DNA of 64,000 nucleotides, taken from assembly GCF_008801835.1 (NCBI RefSeq), contig NZ_VZOW01000007.1, positions 1-64,000 on the forward strand. The letters run 5' to 3'. Position numbers and translations under genes: made by a program. The stretch comes from Cupriavidus pauculus. GTDB lineage: Bacteria > Pseudomonadota > Gammaproteobacteria > Burkholderiales > Burkholderiaceae. Positions 54,782-62,062 of this stretch are shown here, piece by piece (position 1 is the stretch's first letter; the number at the start of each line of letters is the position of its first letter). Under the pieces are notes generated by a model that saw only the letters and a program-made list of their open reading frames with translations, was not told the origin of the DNA and did not search any database.

Positions 54782-55715
54782 GGAGCCATTGGCGGGCTGC
54801 GAGTGCGCTGGCGGCGCCGTTGATTCGCGACCAGGTCTACGGTGCCATTGGCGGAGCGGCCAGTGCGATTGCGGCGCCGTTGATCGCGATAGCCTCTATG
54901 GGGGCAGCCAGACCGTCATCGATAACGGTGATGGCACGCAGACGATCAAGTATGGAAATGTCGGCTACAACGCCACGACCGTCGCGCTCGCGACACTCAT
55001 CGGTGGTGCTGCCGGTGCATTGCTCGGGACGAACGCAACGGCGGCGGCGTTGGCGGCGCAGAACGAGGCGCTGAATAACACTACGTCCGACAAATCGGTG
55101 AAATGGGTCAAGGAGACCTACAAAGATCCTCTTGGGGACTTGGCACGTTGGGGCAAGTAGTTCCTTTCCATGCTGCCAGGGCAGTCGCCGCCGGCTCATC
55201 GCGGGTGGGATTTGGGGCTGACCTATAACGCGCTGTTAACCTCCATGGGCTTCAGTGGGGGTGGGGCTGGTCCATTGCCGAGCGCGGGCGTGCAAGATAA
55301 TGTTCTGCCGACCACGACCGGCAGCCGGACGGCAGTGGCGTTAGGTGGGCCCACAAGCACGGCTGGGAAGCTCACAATCGGCGCTGGCGATTTCTCTGCA
55401 AGTGAGCGGATGGCTGCGCAATACATGGCGGATCTTGGTAACGAAGTTCTACTTCGCGCGCCAGTGGGTACAAGAGCCGGCGGGGGAACCTCGGACTTGC
55501 TCGTGAACGGTGTAGCCTACGACGTGTAACTACCTACGACGAGCAACCCAAATCGGATTGTGTCTGCGATCGCAAGTAAGAATACGCAAGCAACAGGTAT
55601 CGTCCTAGACCTGACAAACTCGTCGGTAACTCCTGAGCAGCTAGGGAGTATATTGCAGCGTGTCAGAGGAGCCGGGGCAACAAACATTACTGACATTAAA
55701 ATTATAAAGAGATAG
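54771..55715 (+). pseudogene. orphan CdiA C-terminal module H, tRNase-like toxin killed by nonsense codons
   Basis: The pre-toxin segment carries the same one-base deletion as module B. The junction AAQNEALNN is at 55053-55079; the linker then matches module B (KETYKDPLGDLARWGK) but ends in TAG at 55158. The frame resumes at 55170 and encodes SASERMAAQYMADLG, GTRAGGGTSDLLVNG and YDV, stops at TAA 55527, and continues in the same frame with NPNRIVSAIASKN, TGIVLDLTNSS and GAGATNITDIKI up to 55715. Joined, this is a CdiA_C-type (tRNase, PD-(D/E)XK-related) domain. Three lesions make it dead. Confidence 0.75.
54782..54900 (+). repeat. tandem duplication of the 60-bp pre-toxin entry
   Basis: Two successive versions of the entry segment lie back to back: 54782-54840 ends in GATTCGCGACCAGGTCTAC like module C, and 54841-54900 ends in GATCGCGATAGCCTCTATG like module B. 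This is what an inexact exchange between two modules would leave behind. Confidence 0.8.
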
Positions 55716-55717
55716 AT

Positions 55718-55948
55718 ATGCCGAGCATGACTTGCAAGTGCGGTCACCGGATCACGTATGGCGAGATACCCTGTCGAGATCAGTGGCTGTTCATCTCAGA
55801 TGAAGCCTATGACAAATTCTCAGGCGATGTGGATGCCGAAGACATTTATCGGGCGATGCGGCCAATGCTGAAATGCCCAAACTGTGGACGCTTGTGGGTA
55901 TTTTGGGAGGGATTTGGAAAGCCCGGGTCGGCTTACAAACTAGATTAG
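55718..55948 (+). CDS. predicted immunity protein of module H, zinc-ribbon-like, intact
   Basis: A 76-residue protein starting 2 bp after the end of the broken toxin. It carries CKCGH near residue 6 and CPNCGRLWVFW near residue 53, a split zinc-ribbon layout, with WLFISDEAYDKFSG between them. It is recalled as a small family found beside CdiA_C-type toxins in Burkholderiaceae. It remains intact although its toxin is inactive. Confidence 0.65.
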   Translation: MPSMTCKCGHRITYGEIPCRDQWLFISDEAYDKFSGDVDAEDIYRAMRPMLKCPNCGRLWVFWEGFGKPGSAYKLD

Positions 55949-56131
55949 AAGCACCCGTCTTGGCCTGTGGAAATCCTGCCAGCTAGGTCGCGTGCGCCCG
56001 TCGCAGTCCCTCAGGGCGTTGCCCCGAGACCCCAGCCCTCCCGTCTTAGCCGCCTGTTCGGGGCGGTCCCACCGTTGCAAATCCACATGGCCGTTCGGCT
56101 AGACTGGCGCATCCGCGTGCCCGCGAGGGCG
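55949..56131. other. spacer before module I
   Basis: About 180 bp, GC-rich, with no supported gene. The end (CGTGCTCTTTAACGAAACC) is the beginning of a fourth, shortened copy of the inter-module repeat. Confidence 0.4.
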
Positions 56132-56408
56132 TGCCGTGCTCTTTAACGAAACCAGATTGCGCGGGGGAGAATGCGCAACAGGCGCTTGGAACAGTGTCGC
56201 CGAATTACGCGACACTGAACGTTGGGATAGTCTCGGGAAAGTAGTTGCTGCACCTGCACCGCAGCCCGAGGCGATTTACGCTAGGAATCTCGAGAAGTAC
56301 GGCGATAAGCTGGGGCCAACAGTCGACTGGCTTAGGGCCAAAGGCAAGAACTGGGAGGAAATTATTGAATCTGTAAGCCGGTCGGGCGGCAAGGATTTGG
56401 GGTTCTAA
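56132..56408 (+). pseudogene. chimeric toxin remnant, module I
   Basis: Starts with the inter-module repeat block CTCTTTAACGAAACCAGATTG, then about 70 bp nearly identical to the module F toxin (52345-52405, out of frame here), then GGATAGTCTCGGGAAAGTA, which matches module A at 44208, and finally an unrelated 50-residue tail (YARNLEKYGDKLGPTVDWLR, SGGKDLGF) that is the end of a toxin. The junction motif is absent. The product cannot be a complete toxin; the tail belongs to the immunity gene that follows after 2 bp. Confidence 0.65.
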
Positions 56409-56410
56409 GA

Positions 56411-56704
56411 ATGGGCACAGAGGAAGCAACTATTTTTCTCGGAAATGAATATGACGATGCACTTAGAGATGCCATCCATACTGTCCTTGTAAGGAGTGGT
56501 GCGGTTGGTATTGATAAGCTTTGGGGCGTTGGTGGATCGCAAGAAATTGAAACTCTGGTAGTTTGGCTCGGTATCGACTCAATAACGATCGAGGCAGAAA
56601 CTTTCGTCGGCCTCACTATTGCTGGACCGAAGGCGATTGTGGAGGATATTGCTCGACAAGTGAGGCAGATATTGCGCGCTTCTGACTCTGCAAGGCAGCG
56701 TTAG
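56411..56704 (+). CDS. predicted immunity protein of module I
   Basis: A 97-residue acidic protein starting 2 bp after the toxin tail. Alternating helix/strand pattern with ETLVVWLGIDSITIEAETF. It has clearly lower GC than the flanking catabolic genes. Immunity is inferred only from position. Confidence 0.55.
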   Translation: MGTEEATIFLGNEYDDALRDAIHTVLVRSGAVGIDKLWGVGGSQEIETLVVWLGIDSITIEAETFVGLTIAGPKAIVEDIARQVRQILRASDSARQR

Positions 56705-56727
56705 CGAAAATCTCAATATACAACCGT

Positions 56728-57207
56728 GTGCGGTATGTTAATCAAGAGAACCCACACGACGGACTCAGAGTGAGAGATATCGGGTACGTTATCGAAGACT
56801 ATGGCGATGGAAACTGCGAAGTCGAGTTCTACAATGCTGACGGCACCGCGCCGTTTGGTGGAATTTTTTCCGGCTATCCATGCACTTCCCACAGGAAGGT
56901 AATACAAGCCATGATTATCAATATTGAAAAGCCCTTGCGCTTGTGCCTTGACGTTGTCGAGACGGATAAACATGTTCCGTCAATGAGGATGCAAATCGCA
57001 GTTGATGTGCAGCAGTTCGGACATAAGCTGGCGTATAGGGGTTATGCATGGTTCGACTGCACAACGTGGGATACGTTTGTTCAGGGGCTAGCTGCGCCTG
57101 ATACAACGAAAGTCTCTCTTGTTGATATGGGTGATCACTTCTCGTTGACGCTCGGCGTGGTGAGTGGGCGATCGAAGAGCGCGTCCTGCTCGGCGGGCGA
57201 CATCTGA
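56728..57207 (+). CDS. fused or read-through pair of immunity-like proteins, 3' end replaced
   Basis: The 159-codon frame from GTG 56728 joins two unlike parts. Residues 3-50 (DGLRVRDIGYVIEDYGDG, CEVEFYNADGT) resemble a DUF4926-type small immunity protein lacking its N-terminus. From ATG 56911, which has AGGAAGG 11 bp upstream, a second protein begins (MIINIEKPLRLCLDVVE, YAWFDCTTWDTF). Its last residues (SGRSKSASCSAGDI) come from antisense of the small-gene fragment, so the natural C-terminus is lost. No toxin frame accompanies either part. Confidence 0.5.
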   Translation: MRYVNQENPHDGLRVRDIGYVIEDYGDGNCEVEFYNADGTAPFGGIFSGYPCTSHRKVIQAMIINIEKPLRLCLDVVETDKHVPSMRMQIAVDVQQFGHKLAYRGYAWFDCTTWDTFVQGLAAPDTTKVSLVDMGDHFSLTLGVVSGRSKSASCSAGDI

Positions 57208-57293
57208 TCGAACGGTGTCAGCGGTGTCATAACGGCGTGGGACAGTTCAGGTACTTGAATGGTACTTAAAAAGGACACTAGCAGAACTGTTTG
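57172..57293 (-). pseudogene. 5' remnant of the small reverse-strand gene
   Basis: About 120 bp are practically identical to 53174-53295, covering the N-terminal 37 codons and the upstream GGTACTT pair; the sequence then diverges on both sides. This right-end copy keeps the 5' part, whereas the left copies at 43383 and 49151 keep the 3' part. Confidence 0.75.
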
Positions 57294-57325
57294 GGGGCAT
57301 GCCAAGGGCCAGCAGTACAAAAACT

Positions 57326-57345
57326 AAACAGTAACTAAACTGTTT
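57326..57345. promoter_or_regulatory. 20-bp palindrome, candidate operator
   Basis: AAACAGT and ACTGTTT form a perfect inverted repeat with a 6-bp AACTAA spacer. A further ACTGTTT half-site lies at 57286-57292 and the same half-site occurs at the small-gene promoter at 53288. The surrounding 60 bp are AT-rich. It looks like the natural upstream control region of the small gene, cut off from the intact copy. Confidence 0.5.
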
Positions 57346-57449
57346 GAGTACTTAGGCAGTACATCGCGGGGCATGCTGGTGCGGCCATCCCCTGCAACCC
57401 ATGGTCGGAATACACTCTTTAGCGGCGTTGGCGGGGTGGTCGGTCCTGC

Positions 57450-57563
57450 GGACCTACCGTGGAGAAGACGCACTCGTGCCGCCGCTACACGCTCGTGCTC
57501 GGGGGCGGATAAGACCTATACGCGCGTGGTTTTGGAATTTGGCCGTGCGTGCGCCTCTACGCT
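57450..57563 (+). repeat. 114-bp direct repeat, right copy bounding the orphan array
   Basis: Same length and orientation as 43115-43228, about 95 percent identical by eye. After it, ordinary catabolic sequence resumes with the Bug gene on the minus strand. Confidence 0.85.
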
Positions 57564-57609
57564 ATCGATAACACCCCCGGCAATTTCCCAAAACCAAGGC
57601 AGCACCCAT

Positions 57610-58602
57610 TCACTCAATGTTGATCTTGCCGTCCCTGACAAGCGCGGCAAATCTGTTTGTTTCGTCGCCGATGCGCTTTGTGAAGGCTTCGGGCGTGCTC
57701 GGCATTGGCTCGGCGCCGGCGGCCAGCATGCGCTGCTGGAAATCGGGTGAATTCACGATCTTCACGATCTCGGCGTTCAGGCGTGTCACGACTTGTGCGG
57801 GGGTAGCGGCCGGAGCGAGCACGCCGAACCACGTGCCGATATCGAAGCCCTTCAGACCGGACTCTTCCATCGTCGGCACGTCAGGCAATGCGCTGGACCG
57901 TTTCGCCGTGGTCACCGCCAGCGCCTTGAGCTTGCCGGCCTTGATGTGCGGTAGCACCGTCGTCAGCGTGTCGAACGACATCGACACCTGGCCTCCCAGC
58001 AGGTCGGTGGTCAGTGGGCCGCTGCCCTTGTAAGGGACCTGCAGCAGCGTGATGCCGGTGGCCGTTTGGAACTGGGTGCCAATCAGGTGTTGCGCGGTGC
58101 CGTTGCCGTTCGATCCGTACGACATTTCCGGCGAAGCCTTCTTCGCCAGAGCTACCAGTTCCGCCACGTTTTTGGCGGGCGTTTTCGCACTGTTGACGAC
58201 CAGCACGTTGGGCACCATCGCCAGCGTGGAGACAGGCGCCAGGTCCTTCTGGAAGCTGTAGGGCAGCTTTTTGTAGACCGAAGTGGCGATCGTGTGGTGC
58301 ACGGCGCCCATCAGCAGCGTGTAGCCATCGGGCTTCGATTTGGCAACGTAGTCGGCGCCCAGCGTGGCGCCCGCGCCCGGGCGGTTCTCGACGATGACCG
58401 GCTGGCCTAGCGATCTCGACAACTGGTCGCCCAGCGCGCGCGCCAGGATGTCGGTGGTGCCGCCCGACGGGAACGGCACCACGAGGCTGATCGGCTTGGC
58501 TGGCCAGTCCTGCGCCGTCGCGGCGGTGGCGGCACAGAGGCCGATGGCGCAGACGGACAGGCTGACGACGCGGCAGGCAAAGTGGGTGGTGAATCGACGC
58601 AT
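57610..58602 (-). CDS. Bug family substrate-binding protein
   Basis: A 330-residue periplasmic receptor with a signal peptide ending near residue 31 (ATAATAQ). Bug marks: PFPSGGTTDILARALG, NRPGAGATLGADY, KPDGYTLLMGAVHHTIA, VPYKGSGPLTTD and LPDVPTMEESG. The start is preceded by AAAGGAGACAACC. It lies downstream of a tartrate/malate-type dehydrogenase gene on the same strand, 220 bp away, which suggests a dicarboxylate ligand. Confidence 0.9.
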   Translation of the reverse strand: MRRFTTHFACRVVSLSVCAIGLCAATAATAQDWPAKPISLVVPFPSGGTTDILARALGDQLSRSLGQPVIVENRPGAGATLGADYVAKSKPDGYTLLMGAVHHTIATSVYKKLPYSFQKDLAPVSTLAMVPNVLVVNSAKTPAKNVAELVALAKKASPEMSYGSNGNGTAQHLIGTQFQTATGITLLQVPYKGSGPLTTDLLGGQVSMSFDTLTTVLPHIKAGKLKALAVTTAKRSSALPDVPTMEESGLKGFDIGTWFGVLAPAATPAQVVTRLNAEIVKIVNSPDFQQRMLAAGAEPMPSTPEAFTKRIGDETNRFAALVRDGKINIE

Positions 58603-58822
58603 GGTTGTCTCCTTTGCTTGTAGTAATAGGAATGCGTGACAGGCCGCAAGCTCGACGCCAACAGCCCCGCGCGGCCCGCAAATGCGCGACGCATGCGTGG
58701 CGCGTCCCGCCGCTGGTGCGGCGGTTGACCGGCCGCGGTGGCTTGACGCGCAGACAGCGACGCGTGCGCGGCTCTATGCGTCTCTGCGCGGCTTTATGCG
58801 GCTTATGCGACCTGAGGCCACC

Positions 58823-59911
58823 CTATGCAGCCTTGGCCTGTCCGTCCGCCGCCAGAAAATCGCAGACCGCCTTGGTCACCTCCACCGTCCTTGCCTTGCC
58901 GCCGAGATCGCCGGTATGCAGTGCCGGGTTGGCGGTCACGGCTTCGATGGCGGCCATTACGCGTTGCGCGGCGGCGTTTTCGCCCAGATGTTCCAGCAGC
59001 ATGACCACCGACCAGAACGTACCGACCGGGTTGGCCAGTCCCTTGCCCATGATGTCGAACGCAGACCCGTGGATCGGTTCGAACATCGACGGGTAGCGGC
59101 GCTCGGGATCGATATTGCCGGTTGGGGCGATGCCCAGGCTGCCCGCCAGCGCCGCCGCCAGATCGCTGAGGATGTCGGCGTGCAGGTTGGTGGCGACGAT
59201 GGTGTCGAGCGTCGCGGGGCGGTTCACCATGCGTGCGGTGGCGGCGTCGACCAGTTCCTTGTCCCAGGTGACGTCGGGGAAGTCCTTCGCCACTTCCACC
59301 GCCACTTCGTCCCACATCACCATGGCATGGCGCTGCGCGTTCGACTTGGTGATCACGGTCAGCAGTTTGCGCGGGCGCGACTGGGCGAGTTTGAACGCGA
59401 AGCGCAGGATGCGCTCGACGCCCACACGGGTCATCATCGATACGTCGGTGGCCGCTTCGATCGGATGGCCTTGATGCACGCGGCCGCCCACGCCGGAGTA
59501 TTCGCCTTCCGAGTTCTCGCGCACGATCACCCAATTCAGGTCTTCCGGCGCGCAGCGCTTGAGTGGGCCGTCGATGCCGGGCAGGATGCGCGTCGGGCGC
59601 ACGTTGGCGTACTGGTCGAAGCCCTGGCAGATTTTCAGGCGCAGGCCCCACAGCGTGATGTGGTCCGGAATCTGGTTGTCGCCGGCGGACCCGAACAGGA
59701 TCGCATCCTTGTCGCGCAGGGCGTCGAGGCCGTCGGCCGGCATCATCGCGCCGTGCTGGCGATAGTAGTCGCCGCCCCAGTCGAAATTCTCGAACTCGAA
59801 GCGAAAGCCGGCGCCCGAAGCCGCCAGCGCCTCCATCACTTCCCGACCGGCCGGGACCACTTCCTTGCCAATGCCGTCGCCGGGGATGGTTGCGATCTTG
59901 TACGTCTTCAC
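58823..59911 (-). CDS. tartrate/D-malate dehydrogenase family (isocitrate/isopropylmalate dehydrogenase-like)
   Basis: A 362-residue beta-decarboxylating dehydrogenase. GTG at 59911, preceded by AGGAGACGAAA, begins KTYKIATIPGDGIGKEV exactly where family members start; the open frame beyond it to 59998 is not conserved. Marks: NWVIVRENSEGEYSG, the metal/substrate segment NLHADILSDLAAAL and EPIHGSAFDIMGKGLANP. The length and the YKIATIPGDGIG start fit the tartrate dehydrogenase/D-malate dehydrogenase (TtuC/DmlA) branch rather than LeuB. It is divergent from a LysR gene. Confidence 0.88.
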   Translation of the reverse strand: MKTYKIATIPGDGIGKEVVPAGREVMEALAASGAGFRFEFENFDWGGDYYRQHGAMMPADGLDALRDKDAILFGSAGDNQIPDHITLWGLRLKICQGFDQYANVRPTRILPGIDGPLKRCAPEDLNWVIVRENSEGEYSGVGGRVHQGHPIEAATDVSMMTRVGVERILRFAFKLAQSRPRKLLTVITKSNAQRHAMVMWDEVAVEVAKDFPDVTWDKELVDAATARMVNRPATLDTIVATNLHADILSDLAAALAGSLGIAPTGNIDPERRYPSMFEPIHGSAFDIMGKGLANPVGTFWSVVMLLEHLGENAAAQRVMAAIEAVTANPALHTGDLGGKARTVEVTKAVCDFLAADGQAKAA

Positions 59912-60071
59912 CTTTCGTCTCCTGTCTGGTCTGGAAATCGGTTCCGCAGCCCCTGGCTGCTGCCGACTTTCGATAGCGCTGCTGAGCGTCGCATGCATTG
60001 TGGGCGGTGGACCAGGTTTTGGATTGCGGCTAAAGTTAATCCATTCTTAACCCACAGGTTAAAGGCGAAAC

Positions 60072-60992
60072 ATGGCTGCCAACAGTGCGATCCAGCCGGC
60101 TGAACTGGGCTTTTTCACGACGCTGGCCGCGGCCGGCAGCCTCAGCGCCGCGGCGCGCGACCTGGGCGTCACGACCGCGGCGGTGAGCAAGCGGCTGGGC
60201 CAGATGGAGATGCGCATCGGCATGCCGCTGCTGACCCGCACCACGCGGCGCATGAGCCTGACCCCGGAAGGCGAAGTGCTGCTCGAGCATGCGCGCCGCA
60301 TCCTCGGTGAACTGGACGACCTCGAACAACTGCTTACCCGTGCCAAGGGCAGGCCAAGCGGCCTGCTGCGCGTCAACGCCACATTGGGTTTTGGCCGCAT
60401 GCATGTGGCGCCAGTGATCGCCGAGTACAGCCGCATGTATCCCGATGTGGACGTGCAACTGCAACTGTCGGCCGATCCGCCGCCGCTGAGCGAAGACGCA
60501 TTCGATGTCTGCGTGCGCTTCGGCGAGCCGCCCGACGCGCGCATCGTGGCGCGCAAGCTGGCACCCAACCGTCGCCTCCTGGTTGCGTCGCCGCGCTATC
60601 TGCGCGAGCACGGCACGCCGCAGACGCCAGCGGATCTGCATCGCCACAACTGCATCGGCATCCGCCAGGGCAGCGACGCCTATGGCGTGTGGCGGCTCAC
60701 GCCGGTCAAGGGCGCCAAGGCACGCACCGAGTCGATTCACGTGCGCGGCAGGCTCACCACCAACGATGGCGAGATTGCCGTGAACTGGGCGCTGCAGGGC
60801 CATGGAATCGTGCTGCGCGCCGAATGGGACGTGGACCGCTATCTGCGCAGCGGCCGCCTGGTGCAGGTGCTGCCGCAATTCGCAACGCCCGAAGCCAACA
60901 TCTATGCGGTCTACCAGCAGAGGCACCAGCTGTCGTCGCGCATCCGGCTGTTCGTGGAATATCTGGCCGAAAAGTTTGCGGCATTCGGCTAG
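60072..60992 (+). CDS. LysR-type regulator divergent from the tartrate/malate-type dehydrogenase
   Basis: A 306-residue LysR protein. Helix-turn-helix: LGFFTTLAAAGSLSAAARDLGV and AAVSKRLGQMEMRIG. The effector domain follows the CrgA/DmlR-like order (GRMHVAPVIAEYSRMYPDV, DVCVRFGEPPDARIVARKLA). DmlR of E. coli controls D-malate dehydrogenase from the same divergent position, so this is its likely counterpart. Confidence 0.88.
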   Translation: MAANSAIQPAELGFFTTLAAAGSLSAAARDLGVTTAAVSKRLGQMEMRIGMPLLTRTTRRMSLTPEGEVLLEHARRILGELDDLEQLLTRAKGRPSGLLRVNATLGFGRMHVAPVIAEYSRMYPDVDVQLQLSADPPPLSEDAFDVCVRFGEPPDARIVARKLAPNRRLLVASPRYLREHGTPQTPADLHRHNCIGIRQGSDAYGVWRLTPVKGAKARTESIHVRGRLTTNDGEIAVNWALQGHGIVLRAEWDVDRYLRSGRLVQVLPQFATPEANIYAVYQQRHQLSSRIRLFVEYLAEKFAAFG

Positions 60993-61111
60993 CGCGGGCG
61001 ATTTTGTGATGCCGGCGCGAAGCATCCGCAGCGTAAAACCTCCGGAAGCGCGTGCTCGCGCGCAGGCCAAGTAAACTGCTGCCCTTTACGTATCTCGCTG
61101 GTTTTATCCAC

Positions 61112-62050
61112 ATGGCAGTCATGGAAAGAAAACAGGCCACGCTGGTCGGGCTTGTTGCAGTGGTGCTCTGGAGTTCGATCGTCGGGCTGATCCGCAGCGT
61201 CAGCGAAAGTTTTGGCGCCACGGGCGGGGCCGCGCTGATGTATTCGCTGGCGGCGGTGCTGCTCTGGCTCTGCGTCGGCCCGGTGCGGCTGGGGGCGTTG
61301 CCGCGTGCGTACCGCATCTGGGGCAGCCTGTTGTTTGTGTCGTACGAACTGTGCCTGGCGCTGTCGATCGGTTACGCCAACAGCGGCCGGCAGGCTATTG
61401 AGGTGGGCATGGTCAATTATCTGTGGCCCAGCTTCACGATGCTGGCGGCGATCCTGTTCAACCGGCAACGCGCCAACTGGCTGATCGTGCCGGGTTTTGT
61501 GGTGGCCATCTTGGGCGTCACGTCGGTGCTCGGTGGCGAACAGGGGCTCGATCTGGCCAGCCTGTCGGCCAATCTGCAGGACAACCCGCTTAGTTATGGG
61601 CTGGCGTTTGCCGGCGCGATGATCTGGGCCGCCTACTGCACAGTGACGGCGCGGATTGCCGAGGGCAAGAATGGTGTCACGCTGTTTTTCATGCTGACGG
61701 CGCTGGCGTTGTGGGCCAAGTATCTGATCGCTGGCGGGGCGCCGATGGCGTTCAGCCTGGACGGTGCGATTCACCTGGCGTTGGCGGCCTGCGCGATGGG
61801 ATTTGGCTATGCCGCGTGGAATGTCGGCATCCTGCACGGCAATGTCACGGTGCTGGCTGGGGCGTCGTACTTCATTCCGGTGCTGTCGGCCGCGCTGGCC
61901 GCGGCGCTGCTGGACGCGCCGCTGTCGCTGGCATTCTGGAAGGGCGCTGCGATGGTAGTGGCCGGCTCCATCCTCTGCTGGCTGGCGACGCGCGGCAAGG
62001 GCCTGCGGCCTGCGTCCGCATCCGCGCGCGCCCGACCGCAGCGCCAGTGA
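61112..62050 (+). CDS. yddG: YddG-like DMT/EamA family aromatic amino acid exporter
   Basis: An inner-membrane protein of 312 residues with ten predicted membrane segments in two EamA halves. The start MERKQATLVGLVAVVLWSS and SVSESFGATGGAALMYSL closely resemble E. coli YddG, which exports aromatic amino acids and related compounds. ATG 61112 or 61121 is preferred over the frame's first Met at 61052, whose extra residues have no counterpart. It is monocistronic between a LysR gene and a converging transferase gene. Confidence 0.85.
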   Translation: MAVMERKQATLVGLVAVVLWSSIVGLIRSVSESFGATGGAALMYSLAAVLLWLCVGPVRLGALPRAYRIWGSLLFVSYELCLALSIGYANSGRQAIEVGMVNYLWPSFTMLAAILFNRQRANWLIVPGFVVAILGVTSVLGGEQGLDLASLSANLQDNPLSYGLAFAGAMIWAAYCTVTARIAEGKNGVTLFFMLTALALWAKYLIAGGAPMAFSLDGAIHLALAACAMGFGYAAWNVGILHGNVTVLAGASYFIPVLSAALAAALLDAPLSLAFWKGAAMVVAGSILCWLATRGKGLRPASASARARPQRQ

Positions 62051-62062
62051 TACCAGTGATCG

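Noticed and set aside
54625-55074. A 149-codon gene starting in the inter-module repeat
   Set aside because: It crosses the repeat and the wrong frame of the pre-toxin segment; the right frame of module H is the neighbouring one.
56110-56132. Terminator hairpin in the fourth inter-module repeat
   Set aside because: The arms GCGTGCCC and GGGCGTGCC are not complementary enough for a stable stem; the hairpin has decayed or was never there.
42862-57609. Integrase, transposase or attachment site explaining the orphan array
   Set aside because: No recombinase-like frame, no inverted terminal repeats and no tRNA gene were found; only the 114-bp direct repeats and small-gene fragments mark borders.
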